Positions 9,196-17,863 of a stretch of DNA of 39,802 nucleotides are shown here, piece after piece. A model generated the notes under the pieces. It saw only the letters and a program-made list of their open reading frames with translations. It was not told the origin of the DNA and did not search any database. The stretch is from assembly GCA_030752795.1 (NCBI GenBank), contig JASMDM010000004.1, forward strand, positions 1 through 39,802, given 5' to 3'. The first letter of the stretch is position 1. Every line of letters begins with the position of its first letter. This DNA is from SAR202 cluster bacterium (GTDB lineage: Bacteria; Chloroflexota; Dehalococcoidia; Lucifugimonadales; UBA1123). Both the position numbers and the translations under genes were made by a program.

Positions 9196-9708
9196 ATGGA
9201 TTCGAAAAACAAACGGCTCGACCGAATCGAGCTCAACGCGCTGCAATACGATTATCACTCCGGTTGATCGCAGGCCGTCCTCCTGAGTTTGCAGGAGGAG
9301 CTAGAAATGGGCGACCTTCAGTCGTTCAAAGCCGCGACGGTCCTCGCCGCGGGTGTGGCGCGTCGAGGCGAGACGTGTGGCGCACTGCTCGGGGCACTGA
9401 TGGGACTGGGCGTGGCATCGGGTCGCGAGAAGATGGAAGACACTCCTCAATACAGGCAAGCGATGGAGCCGGCGCAGCGTATCGCGAGTCGTTTCCAAGA
9501 AGAGATCCAGGCGCGCTTCGACACGAAGCTCCCGGGCGACACTACGCTCTGTCGCGACCTCCAAGCCGCCATCTACGGCCAGAGCTACAACATGAACGAC
9601 CCGGACGACTACAAAGCGTTCCTCGAAGCGGGTGGACACTCGGACAAAGGCTGCCCGCTGGTATGCGGCATCGCGGCCCGTGTCGCCGGTGAGGAGCTCA
9701 TCGAATAA
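9196..9708 (+). CDS. C-GCAxxG-C-C family redox protein, candidate selenoprotein (TGA at 9265)
   Basis: Reading through TGA at 9265-9267 gives 170 residues. Upstream: MDSKNKRLDRIELNALQYDY then HSG; downstream: SQAVLLSLQEELEMGD, then GVARRGETCGALLGALMGLG (the CGAxxG motif), LCRDLQ and GCPLVCGIAA. The family has a first conserved Cys in a G-C-(S/A)-Q-A-V context; here that position (residue 24) is the TGA. Selenocysteine forms of this family are, to my recollection, known. A hairpin at 9278-9299 has SECIS-like geometry. Start: ATG at 9196 with AAGGAG 11 nt upstream. An alternative start at 9307 has AGGAGG, which lies in the hairpin, but that product would lack the first Cys. Selenocysteine is inference; Cys-to-stop change or error are the alternatives. 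A strong terminator follows. Confidence 0.7.
9278..9299 (+). promoter_or_regulatory. Candidate bacterial SECIS hairpin
   Basis: TCCTCCTG (9278-9285) pairs perfectly with CAGGAGGA (9292-9299), leaving the six-base loop AGTTTG. The loop starts 18 nt after the in-frame TGA, inside the 16-37 nt window described for bacterial SECIS elements, and a G is in the first two loop positions as the consensus requires. The right arm also carries AGGAGG, so the same hairpin could hide a ribosome site for the ATG at 9307. Confidence 0.55.
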
Positions 9709-9734
9709 CTGGTCGGCGTAATCCTCAAGAAGCA

Positions 9735-9762
9735 AAACGGCCCGCCGATTGGCGGGCCGTTT
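9735..9762. terminator. Strong, probably bidirectional intrinsic terminator
   Basis: AAACGGCCCGCC, loop GATT, GGCGGGCCGTTT: a perfect 12-bp GC-rich stem ending in TTT and followed by TGTATTG on the plus strand, with AAA/TTT on the other side for minus-strand use. It lies 27 bp after the redox-protein stop and 28 bp beyond the stop of the convergent metalloprotease gene, so it can serve both. Confidence 0.85.
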
Positions 9763-9790
9763 GTATTGTCGCGTTATCGAGTCGTGGACG

Positions 9791-11148
9791 TCACTTCGTG
9801 AACGAGTTCGGCGGCGTGACGCCGTCCCAGGTCAAGCCTGCCGCTGTTACGTCTGTGACGACCGTCGTGTAATCTCCGCGCCGCGCTCGACTGCGGTTGA
9901 ACGTCACCGATCCATCGGATCCCGTCGTTCCCGTGCCGCGGGCGTCGAGCGAGCCGTTCCGGTAGAGGTCGATTGAGATCGATGCACCGTCAGGCAGGCC
10001 GCCCAAATTGTCCGCCAGCGTGACCGTGATCAAGAGATTCTTGTCACGATTCCGGCCGCCATCCGTGGCGTACGTGATTCCAGTCATGCCGACGGTGGTC
10101 GCCACTGCTGGTGGGTCACCTACGGTTATGCTGACCGAGTCGCTGCCGGACTTGCCGCCGGAGTCAGTGACCGACGCCGTAATCGTGTGGACACCATCGC
10201 TGAGGTCCGCCGAGCCGTTGCCTCCGGTTCCGAGGGCGCCGTCGAGGTCGGATGTCCAAACGATGCTGGCTGTCAGGTCACTGTCTTCAGTGTCAGTTGC
10301 CGACCCCGTGAAACTGACAGACGCTCCGGAGCCATACGTCGCACCGTCGGCAGGACTCGGAATCGCCACTTCGGGGGCGTTGTTGACAGGGGGAGGTGGA
10401 CCCGACGGGTAAATGGTGTTGATGCCGAGTTGGTCGCCGATTCCCAGCGAGCGCTTTTGCGTCTCGCCTTCCGTGCATAGCCGTACATCGTCAACGCGCT
10501 GTCGCTGACGTCGTAGAGGTCGCCTATAGCACCAGGAAGTGCCCGAACTCATGGGTGTCGATGTTCTGGACGTCGTATGAGCCGTCCCAGCCGTCGGACG
10601 CCCAAACGAAGTTGCGGTTGTTGATTAGGTCGGCTTCGACGACCACGCCTGTTGACGTGTTGCACCAGAAGACCGTCACCGCTATTGGGTTCTGGTATCT
10701 ATTTAGGTCGTCCCACGTGACGTCGTTGTTGCCGTCCATCCGGCTGCGAAGGCTGAACCGGCGTCGTCGACCCAAGTTTGCGCTGAGGCTGGATGGCGCT
10801 CAGGAAGCCCCCATCGTCGCCTGAGTTCTTGAGGTTGACATTGTATTCGACCGAGGCGCCGGGCCAGTGCTGACCGTCCCAATCGAAGCTGTCGCAGGTT
10901 GGCAAACCCGCGTCTGAACAAACACTAGCTTCTCCAGAAACAAACGGATTGCCGTTTCCGCCCGGGCCGCGTTCGATGATCACGTCTGGAGCGTTGCCCG
11001 CGTGGTGGACGAACGTCACCTTGGTGAGGCCGGGCGGTATAGTGCCGTTCCCGGTGTCGCCCGGCGCGGCCAGCACCGGAGACGCGCTGAACGCGAGTAT
11101 CAACACGATCACCAATGCCGAGATCAGACATCTTCGTTGGGTTTTCAT
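9791..11148 (-). pseudogene. Secreted metzincin-type metalloprotease with Ig-like C-terminal domain, four frameshifts
   Basis: A signal peptide (MKTQRRCL, hydrophobic core, cleavage near VLA-APGD) begins the protein. Then come KVTFVHHAGNAPDV, a segment with DGNNDVTWDDLNRY, and the zinc site THEFGHFLVLGD followed by a Met-turn-like TMYGYA and GETQKRSLGIGDQLGI. With a 2-bp TA duplication removed at 10524-10528 the motif becomes HExxHxxxxxD, the metzincin pattern with Asp as third ligand. The C-terminal part is an Ig-like repeat (VAIPSPADGATY, VSFTGSATDTEDSDLT, GVHTITASVTDSGG) and a last beta-rich domain. Frame changes are near 10790, 10749, 10526 and 10470. It probably acted outside the cell as a peptidase. 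Real decay is more plausible here than elsewhere because four lesions sit in one gene. Confidence 0.7.
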
Positions 11149-11680
11149 CTTACGCTCCTGTTTTCAGAGGCCAACGGCCGCACCGCATCCCATCAAATGT
11201 GTTGGGCTGTCGTCCCAGAGCCCACGAGATTGTCTTGAGCCGCAAGTCACGCTACCAACGGCTCTGCGTAGTCGTAAGTAGAACATTGGCACTGGACCCC
11301 ACGCGAGTCAACGACCTTCGTCACCTCGAAGCGCGCTCGAATTCGGCCTCGACGCGGCGATGAGAACGATAATCGCTGCGAGTTCAGCGGCTGATTCGAG
11401 ACTCATTGGCCGGGGCCAGCGAAACTCGCAGGGCGGCGTCTGCATGCCCGTCAACTCGGCGACTCAGCTTCCTTTTTAGGCGCGACGGATGTGATTGAAA
11501 GCAATGAGGCTGATCGCTTCGCCGTCGAAGTTTGGCGGTCAACCCGTACCCTGGCTCCCTTGCCGACGGTGGTGGACCTCATCATTTGTATGAACCCAGA
11601 TTTCGGAATTGCCGCGTGATACAATCCGCGTACCGATAACCTGGCCCTAACAGGTCCATAACGAATACCGAAGGAGCGAC
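11149..11680. other. Intergenic region between divergent genes
   Basis: About 530 bp between the minus-strand metalloprotease and the plus-strand NHL-repeat gene. No convincing coding stretch, RNA gene or repeat was seen; the short open frames have no family resemblance. It must carry promoters for both genes; the only candidate I can point to is the extended -10 at 11617-11625. Confidence 0.5.
11617..11625 (+). promoter_or_regulatory. Possible extended -10 promoter element
   Basis: TGATACAAT matches the extended -10 form TGnTATAAT with one mismatch, 55 nt upstream of the ATG at 11681. No good -35 is visible at 16-18 nt spacing, which is tolerable for extended -10 promoters. Confidence 0.35.
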
Positions 11681-12613
11681 ATGGCTATACAAACCACCGG
11701 ACTGGAAGTCAGCTATGGAGAGTACGTATTCGAGCACGTCCCCGGATGGGGAAAGCTCCCGGAAGGTTGGGAGTGGAACCATGTTGTCGGCTTGGGCATT
11801 GACAGCAAAGACAGAATCTACGCTTACAACCGAAGCGCTCACCCGATGATCGTGCTGGACATCGAAGGCAACGTCATCAATCACTGGGGTGAAGGTCGGT
11901 TCGGCAGCGCCCACCACCTGTTCATCGCGCCCGACGATTCGCTCTTCACCACCGACATCGGCAACCACACGGTGCGAAAGTGGTCGCCCGAGGGCGAGCT
12001 GCGGATGACGCTCGGCACTCCGGATCAGCCCGCCGAGCGCCTGAGCGGCGAGCCGTTCAACCGTCCGACCGACGTCGCGATGGCCGCGGACGGTAGCCTA
12101 TACATCACCGACGGGTATGGCAACGCCCGCGTGCATCATTACACGGGCGACGGCGAGCTCATCAAGTCGTGGGGCGAGCCCGGATCAGGTCCCGGCCAAT
12201 TCGTCATTCCGCACAGCGTCTGTCTCGACGCCGAAGGCCTTGTCTACGTCGCCGACCGCGAGAACAGCCGCGTCCAGGTGTTCACGCCGGACGGCGAGTA
12301 TATTCGAGAGTGGAAGGGCGTCCATCGGCCGGATCACGTCTGGCTCGACGCCGACCAGAACATGTACGTGGCCGAGCTCGGCCAGCGCCAAGGCCTGAGC
12401 CCCGATGCCGGGGCTCCGAGCGCAATCGCTCACCCTTCCGGCGTCAAGGTCATGAACCGTGACGGCCAGTGGCTCGGCGGCTGGGGCATGAGCACGGAGA
12501 CGCCCGGCGACATCATTGCCGCGCACTCGCTCAGTCTGGACTCGAACGGCGACCTCTATGTCGGCGAGACGCTGGATGGCGCACGCGTCCAGAAGTTCGT
12601 TCGTAAGAAGTAG
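11681..12613 (+). CDS. NHL-repeat beta-propeller protein (peptidyl-amidating-lyase-like)
   Basis: 310 residues, start ATG with GAAGGAG five nucleotides upstream. Six NHL-type blades are visible: HVVGLGIDSKDRIYAYNR, HHLFIAPDDSLFTTD, RPTDVAMAADGSLYITDGY, IPHSVCLDAEGLVYVADR, RPDHVWLDADQNMYVAE and AHSLSLDSNGDLYVGE, each with the D-x-x-G-x-(L/I)-Y pattern. No signal peptide, so probably cytoplasmic. Family members range from binding scaffolds to lyases such as peptidyl-alpha-hydroxyglycine alpha-amidating lyase; no catalytic assignment can be made. It precedes an MBL hydrolase and a VOC protein on the same strand, typical of scattered catabolic gene groups in SAR202-like genomes. Confidence 0.8.
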   Translation: MAIQTTGLEVSYGEYVFEHVPGWGKLPEGWEWNHVVGLGIDSKDRIYAYNRSAHPMIVLDIEGNVINHWGEGRFGSAHHLFIAPDDSLFTTDIGNHTVRKWSPEGELRMTLGTPDQPAERLSGEPFNRPTDVAMAADGSLYITDGYGNARVHHYTGDGELIKSWGEPGSGPGQFVIPHSVCLDAEGLVYVADRENSRVQVFTPDGEYIREWKGVHRPDHVWLDADQNMYVAELGQRQGLSPDAGAPSAIAHPSGVKVMNRDGQWLGGWGMSTETPGDIIAAHSLSLDSNGDLYVGETLDGARVQKFVRKK

Positions 12614-12735
12614 GACAAAGCCGCTCGGAAATAAAAACACTTGCTTCGTCGTTGGCGTCGCTCCGACCTAGACCTGTTGCGAGGCAGGTGAGATGCGTCG
12701 CCGCAATTGAAATAACTATTTCCGAAGGAGAGGCA

Positions 12736-13599
12736 ATGGCGCGCATCTTCATTCTGGGCGCAGGCAATCCAGTGCCGAGCGCAGAAACGTTCGGGTCGTC
12801 GTACGCGATTCGGGTTGGAGACGAGCACATCATGTTCGACTGCGGACCGGCGACGACGCACAAGCTCGTGAAGGCCGGACTCCAGCCGACGCAGATCGAC
12901 TACTTGTTCTTCACGCACCATCACTTCGACCACGACGTCGATTATCCGTGTTTCTTGTTGACGCGATGGGACCAGAGCATCGGTGACGAAAGAGAGCTCA
13001 AAGTCTTCGGTCCAACGCTGACCGAGCAGTTGACCTACCGCCTTTTGGATGAGACTGAGGGCGCCTTTGCTCACGATTGGATCGCACGGATCAACCACCC
13101 CCTCAGCATGGGCGTGCACAGCAATCGAGGCGGAACACTGCCTCGCAAGCCACCATCGGTCCTCGCCACTGACATCGGCGCCGACGAGGTCATCGAAGGA
13201 AAGTCGTGGCAGATCCGGACAGCACGTGCGGATCATGTTGAGCCATGGCTGGACTCACTGGCGTATCGCTTGGACACCGACGAGGGCAGCTTCGTGATGA
13301 CCGGCGACACCCGGCCTTGCCAGAGCGTAGTCGATCTCGCCCGCGACGTCGACGTGATGCTTTGCATGTGCATCGACGTCCAATCCGACATCGACGGGAC
13401 TGTCGGGGCGGACTACGTGTGCGGCAGTACGGCCGCCGGCAAGATGGCGCATGACGCCGGCGCCCAAAAGCTGGTGCTGGTCCACCAAGGCGCCCCGCTC
13501 CGGATCCCCGGCGCCATGGAGCGCGCCCTGGGCGATGTGGCCGCGGTCTACGAAGGCCAAATCATCTGGGGCCGGGAGCTGATGTCTTTCGATGCGTAG
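12736..13599 (+). CDS. MBL-fold metallo-hydrolase (RNase Z-like group)
   Basis: 287 residues from the ATG at 12736, which has GAAGGAGAGG just upstream; the longer frame upstream lacks a ribosome site. The metal motif is HHHFDHD at residues 61-67 (HxHxDH), with MFDCGPAT before it and a later Asp in VMTGDTRP, plus His in LVLVHQGA; these complete a two-metal site of the beta-lactamase fold. GxGxP near the start (LGAGNPVP) resembles tRNase Z/arylsulfatase-type hydrolases. Substrate unknown: could be a phosphodiester, a sulfate ester or a lactone. 122 bp after the NHL-repeat gene and 111 bp before the VOC gene. Confidence 0.85.
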   Translation: MARIFILGAGNPVPSAETFGSSYAIRVGDEHIMFDCGPATTHKLVKAGLQPTQIDYLFFTHHHFDHDVDYPCFLLTRWDQSIGDERELKVFGPTLTEQLTYRLLDETEGAFAHDWIARINHPLSMGVHSNRGGTLPRKPPSVLATDIGADEVIEGKSWQIRTARADHVEPWLDSLAYRLDTDEGSFVMTGDTRPCQSVVDLARDVDVMLCMCIDVQSDIDGTVGADYVCGSTAAGKMAHDAGAQKLVLVHQGAPLRIPGAMERALGDVAAVYEGQIIWGRELMSFDA

Positions 13600-13710
13600 T
13601 CCGTTCGTGGCCCCTTGCCCACGACGAGGTGAACGCGGAGGCCCAGGCGCCTTGATTCACCGGAATGACGCGGACGATCTATCAGGTAGCGCAATCGCGT
13701 CGGAGGCGCC

Positions 13711-14091
13711 ATGTCCAAGACACCACGATTCACGCTGGCGAGTATCGTGCTCGACTCACCGGACGCCCGCGAACTCGCCCAGTTCTACCGTCGAATCCTC
13801 GGATGGACCGTTGGGGAGGACGAGCCCGACTGGGTCAGGCTAATCGATCCTGACGGCGGACCCGGCCTGTCCTTCCAGATCGAGCACGCCCACGTCAGAC
13901 CGACTTGGCCCAGCCATCTCAGCGATCAGCAGATGATGTTGCACTTGGACATCGCGGTCGAAGACCTCGACGCCGCCGAGGACCTCGTTGTCGAAGCGGG
14001 TGCAGTCCTCGCGGAGTATCAGCCGCAGGATGACGTGCGAGTGTACCTCGACCCGGCTGGACTCCCATTCTGTCTGTTCCAACGAGGCTGA
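13711..14091 (+). CDS. VOC family protein (glyoxalase/dioxygenase fold)
   Basis: 126 residues: one vicinal-oxygen-chelate module pair. LASIVLDSPDARELAQFYRRILGWTV is the standard first beta-alpha-beta unit, and MMLHLDIAVEDLDAAEDLVVEAGA the second, ending in the edge strand VYLDPAGLPFCLFQ. Metal-ligand candidates are His in MMLHLD and residues in the last strand; the first-strand position is Ser/Ile rather than His, as in many uncharacterised cytoplasmic members. Could be a glyoxalase-like isomerase, a dioxygenase or a drug-binding protein. Last gene of the plus-strand trio; it ends 20 bp from the convergent amidohydrolase gene. Confidence 0.8.
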   Translation: MSKTPRFTLASIVLDSPDARELAQFYRRILGWTVGEDEPDWVRLIDPDGGPGLSFQIEHAHVRPTWPSHLSDQQMMLHLDIAVEDLDAAEDLVVEAGAVLAEYQPQDDVRVYLDPAGLPFCLFQRG

Positions 14092-14111
14092 TCGGTCGGG
14101 CCATCGAACCT

Positions 14112-15218
14112 TCAAGAAACCTCGACGCTCAACAACCTGGCCACCGTCCCGCCCATGATCGCGTCGAGCTCGGTGGCACTGAGGAAGTCGCAGTACCGCG
14201 TAATGAAGTCGATGTTCTGGCGATATGTCCAGAATCGACTGACGATAGGCATGTCGGTGCCCCACATGATCCTGTCAGCGCCGATTCGCTTGACGCACTC
14301 CTCGATGACGGGACAAACCTGCGGCATAGGATAGTCCCAAACCGCGCCCAGAGCGATCGGGAACAGGAATTGCAGGTGCAGCTTTGAGTTTTGGAACGGC
14401 TCCCAGACAGCATCCGGCAGGTTGATCGCGTCGCCGTCCCTGAAGTTGCGCCAGCCAATTCCGTGCGTCATGACGACTGTAGCGTCGGGATATCGCTCCA
14501 TCCATCGAGTCAGTGTTTTGATCTCATCGAGGAAGCTGTCGCGGTGCGGAGAGGCACGCTCCTTTAGCGAAAAGAATATCGGCGTGTCGAGAGCTTCCAC
14601 GCCGTCCCAGAACGGCCGGAATCCGGGCGCGTCCCACGGCCCATGGTATCCGTACAGGTCAAGTTGAGGCGGGAGGAAGTGCAGGCCGGACAAACCCTGC
14701 TCGTTGACGGCACGCTCGACGTTCGCAATCGAGCCTTCCGGGTCGGACTGAACAAGCCACTCCGGCGTGTGGGCCAGCCCGAGCAGGCGGTCAGGAAATT
14801 GCGCCACGCAGTCGGCGATGAAGTCGTTGCCGATCCCGAGGTAAGGCGCCCGGTGCAACAACGCTTTGTCGACGTCGGCGTAGTCCATCTCGGCGACGAG
14901 CCGGTCCGCTGGATACGACATGTCCACGATCGACGGTGGGAAGTATTGCTTCGCATAATCCTCGCCGCCGGAGGTCCACTCGAACCGGCCCAATCCGGAC
15001 GGTCGGAAGTCGGCGACTTTGAGCGCATCGAGCGATGTCCAATCTTCTGCTTCGATGAGTGCGGAGGCGTCCGCGTCGGCGCGATCGCGAACTCGCCAAG
15101 CCGGCTGGTGATGCACGGCGATGGCCTGTTGGAGGTGTCTGCGAAGAGCTCCCTGATCTGAAAACCCTCCGTCGCCGGTGAGCGGCGGGAAGCAGTAGGC
15201 GTGTCCATCGAAGATCAT
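14112..15218 (-). CDS. Amidohydrolase family protein (ACMSD-like decarboxylase/hydrolase)
   Basis: 368 residues from an ATG with AGGAGG six nucleotides upstream; the open frame extends further up but without resemblance. It begins MIFDGHAYCFPP, where D-G-H-A is the first metal-binding strand. LLHRAPYLGIGNDFIADCVAQFPDRLLGLAH is the typical Amidohydro_2 block, VVMTHGIGW supplies the second His and IMWGTDMPIVSR the final Asp of the site, ahead of a C-terminal VARLL. This layout is that of the 2-amino-3-carboxymuconate semialdehyde decarboxylase/TIM-barrel branch, zinc-dependent enzymes acting on aromatic ring-cleavage products. The exact substrate is unknown. Confidence 0.85.
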   Translation of the reverse strand: MIFDGHAYCFPPLTGDGGFSDQGALRRHLQQAIAVHHQPAWRVRDRADADASALIEAEDWTSLDALKVADFRPSGLGRFEWTSGGEDYAKQYFPPSIVDMSYPADRLVAEMDYADVDKALLHRAPYLGIGNDFIADCVAQFPDRLLGLAHTPEWLVQSDPEGSIANVERAVNEQGLSGLHFLPPQLDLYGYHGPWDAPGFRPFWDGVEALDTPIFFSLKERASPHRDSFLDEIKTLTRWMERYPDATVVMTHGIGWRNFRDGDAINLPDAVWEPFQNSKLHLQFLFPIALGAVWDYPMPQVCPVIEECVKRIGADRIMWGTDMPIVSRFWTYRQNIDFITRYCDFLSATELDAIMGGTVARLLSVEVS

Positions 15219-15736
15219 CGAGAACCTCCTGGAGGTGTCGTTCCTGGGATTCCGACCGGTTGGCGCAGCCCTAACCCACGCGCGGTCAAAAGTCCGCACT
15301 CCGCGAACTCCGGGTGCGAAAAGCCATGTCCGCATGATATCCGCTGAAAGGAACGAAAGCCATTGCGTACACGGATGCAACCGTGGGGAGTGAGGCCAGC
15401 GGCGCGACCTGGTGTTGGTTGCGTACCCGAAGCCTGTCGGACTCGACATTATCATCGTGATTGAATCAAGCAACCGAAGCCGCCGGAACCGTCAAGGAAG
15501 ACACAGCTTCTCCCTCTTCGCGAATCGATATTTCTCGGCGATAATCTAATCTATGTGTTTCCCTGCAAATCGCGTCAGCTAGCGTTCGGGTCGTCGACGC
15601 TCTGGAGCCGTCTTCGAACGAGACATGGAGCAACAACCTCGGGCGCGATCGGGGCGGAATCGCGGATGCGCTTTGCACACCCTGAGATTTGCTCTAAGCT
15701 AGGCGATATCAGTTCAACGCGACAGGACGCCGAGCA
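15219..15736. other. Intergenic region between divergent amidohydrolase and transketolase genes
   Basis: About 520 bp. No gene, RNA or clear repeat found; short open frames on both strands have no recognisable motif. A weak promoter-like pair for the transketolase cluster is at 15673-15700. Confidence 0.45.
15673..15700 (+). promoter_or_regulatory. Possible sigma-70-type promoter for the pentose phosphate cluster
   Basis: TTGCAC and TAAGCT are separated by 16 bp, ending 36 bp before the first possible start codon of transketolase. Both boxes deviate from consensus, so this is only a candidate. Confidence 0.3.
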
Positions 15737-17794
15737 ATGGCGTCCACGCAACTTCTTTGGGGTAGGTGGCAATCTGTGAGTCCTGAAAACTACGACGATC
15801 TGTGCATAAACACGATTCGCTTCCTGGCAGTCGACGCCGTTCAGCAAGCCAAGTCCGGACATCCAGGCGCACCGTTGGGAGTGGCGCCGATGGCGCACGC
15901 GCTATGGGACCGCGTTCTCAAGCACAACCCGCGCGACCCGAATTGGCCCGACAGGGACCGTTTCGTTCTGTCGCCAGGTCACGCTTCAGCACTGCTGTAT
16001 TCGTTGCTCCATCTGACCGGATACGATCTGCCTCTGGACGAACTCAAAAGATTCAGGCAATGGGAAAGCATGACTCCCGGGCATCCGGAATACGGCATGA
16101 CACCCGGTGTCGAGATGACTACCGGACCGTTGGGGCAAGGATTCGCCCACAGTGTCGGCATGGCGATCGCTGAGCGAATGCTCGCCGAGCGGTTCAACCG
16201 CCCCGGGTTCGACGTCACTGACCATCGCACGTACGCCATCGTCTCCGACGGCGATCTGCAAGAAGGAGTCGCATCCGAGGCTGCGTCACTGGCGGGCACG
16301 TTGCGGCTCGGACGTCTGATCTGTCTGTACGATTCGAACCACATCTCCATCGAAGGGAACACCGACATCTCGTTCACGGAGGATGTGGGCGCACGGTTTC
16401 AGGCGTACGGCTGGCACGTCATCGGCCCGATCGACGGCATGGACGTCGATGCCGTCGAAGGCGCGTTGCGAGCGGCCCAAGAAGAGACCGACGACCCCAG
16501 CTTGATCATATGCCGCACGGTTATCGGATTCGGCAGCCCGAACAAACAGGGCACCGCTGCGGCCCATGGCGAACCTCTTGGCGAAGACGAAGTTCGCCTC
16601 ACGAAAGAGCGCCTCGGGTGGCCGCACGCGGAGCCGTTCACGGTCCCGCAAGATGCCGCGGATCATTTCGGCGAAGCACTCACGCGAGGCCAGCAATGGC
16701 AGGATTCGTGGGAAGCTCTGTATGCGAGCTATCAAGCCACGCATCCCGCAGAGAGCGCTCAACTGGCAGAAGCGCTAGCCGGGAATCTCCCTGACGGATG
16801 GGATGAAGACCTGAAGGACCTGCACGATGCGGGCGGCTCGGTTTCGACGCGCGACGCATCAGGTCGCATCGTGAACGCGATCTCGAAGAACGTCCTTAGC
16901 CTGGCGGGCGGTTCAGCCGATCTGGCGCCGTCGAACAAGACGTTGCTAACTGAAGAAAAACACATTGGCCCCGGTGAGTTCGGCGGCCGCAATTTCCATT
17001 TCGGCATTCGCGAGCACGCCATGGGAGCGATAGCGAATGGCTTGGCGCTGCACGGCGGCGTCATTCCGTACACGGGAACGTTCCTGATCTTCTCCGACTA
17101 CATGCGCCCGTCGATTCGACTCGCGGCGCTGATGGGCCTCCGAGTGATCTTCGTGTTTACGCACGACTCTGTTGCGCTTGGGGAAGACGGCCCGACCCAC
17201 CAGCCGATCGAGCAGTTGATGGGTTTGCGAGGCGTGCCCAACTTGGTCGTATTCAGACCGGCGGAGGCCACCGAAAACGCGGGAGGGTGGCGGGCGGCGC
17301 TCGAACGAACCGACGGTCCGACCGTCTTGGCACTCAGCCGTCAAAATCTGACCGTATTTGATCGCAACATTTACGCGCCGGCGTCCGACGCCCGCATGGG
17401 TGCGTACGTGCTCTGGCAATCCTCGGACGAGCCGGATTGCATCCTGATCGCGACTGGTTCCGAGGTGCATGTCGCTCTCGAAGCCGGTAAGTCACTTCAG
17501 GCGAACGGCACGCCTACACGCGTCGTGTCGATGCCGTCGTGGGAGTTGTTCGACGCACAACCCGACGAGTACCGCTCCTCGGTGCTGCCGAATGACATCC
17601 GAGCTCGGGTATCGGTCGAGGCAGGGACGACCTTCGGATGGGAACGATACGTGGGCATCGACGGCGAATCCGTCGGCGTCGACCGGTTCGGCGCCTCTGC
17701 GCCAGCCAACGTGTTGTACGAGAAATTCGGCCTCACGCCCGAACGTGTTGTTGAGGCGGCCAAGCGCGTGATCGTTAACCTCCGCGACGCCTGA
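15737..17794 (+). CDS. tkt: Transketolase
   Basis: 685 residues, full family length. The start could be ATG 15737 or GTG 15776; the GTG follows TAGGTGG and gives the more typical N-terminus ([16 protein letters not shown]). Thiamine-diphosphate enzyme that moves two-carbon ketol units among sugar phosphates. Visible motifs: SGHPGAPLG with the catalytic His, [10 protein letters not shown], the TPP/metal motif in [19 protein letters not shown] followed by [21 protein letters not shown] with the second active-site His, [13 protein letters not shown] with the catalytic Glu, and [16 protein letters not shown] of the pyrimidine domain. DFG-like end [15 protein letters not shown] closes the C-terminal domain. 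First gene of the sugar-phosphate cluster; PGI follows after 69 bp. Confidence 0.95.
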   Translation: MASTQLLWGRWQSVSPENYDDLCINTIRFLAVDAVQQAKSGHPGAPLGVAPMAHALWDRVLKHNPRDPNWPDRDRFVLSPGHASALLYSLLHLTGYDLPLDELKRFRQWESMTPGHPEYGMTPGVEMTTGPLGQGFAHSVGMAIAERMLAERFNRPGFDVTDHRTYAIVSDGDLQEGVASEAASLAGTLRLGRLICLYDSNHISIEGNTDISFTEDVGARFQAYGWHVIGPIDGMDVDAVEGALRAAQEETDDPSLIICRTVIGFGSPNKQGTAAAHGEPLGEDEVRLTKERLGWPHAEPFTVPQDAADHFGEALTRGQQWQDSWEALYASYQATHPAESAQLAEALAGNLPDGWDEDLKDLHDAGGSVSTRDASGRIVNAISKNVLSLAGGSADLAPSNKTLLTEEKHIGPGEFGGRNFHFGIREHAMGAIANGLALHGGVIPYTGTFLIFSDYMRPSIRLAALMGLRVIFVFTHDSVALGEDGPTHQPIEQLMGLRGVPNLVVFRPAEATENAGGWRAALERTDGPTVLALSRQNLTVFDRNIYAPASDARMGAYVLWQSSDEPDCILIATGSEVHVALEAGKSLQANGTPTRVVSMPSWELFDAQPDEYRSSVLPNDIRARVSVEAGTTFGWERYVGIDGESVGVDRFGASAPANVLYEKFGLTPERVVEAAKRVIVNLRDA

Positions 17795-17797
17795 ACC

Positions 17798-17819
17798 GAA
17801 CCGGCGATTATCCCGGTTC
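17798..17819 (+). other. Short hairpin between tkt and pgi
   Basis: GAACCGG (17798-17804) and CCGGTTC (17813-17819) form a 7-bp stem with an 8-base loop directly after the transketolase stop. There is no T-run, so it is more likely a processing or mRNA-stability element than a full terminator. Confidence 0.35.
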
Positions 17820-17863
17820 ACGCATCAATTGCCAAGACCGAACTAGCCCGGGAGCTGTTGCAC

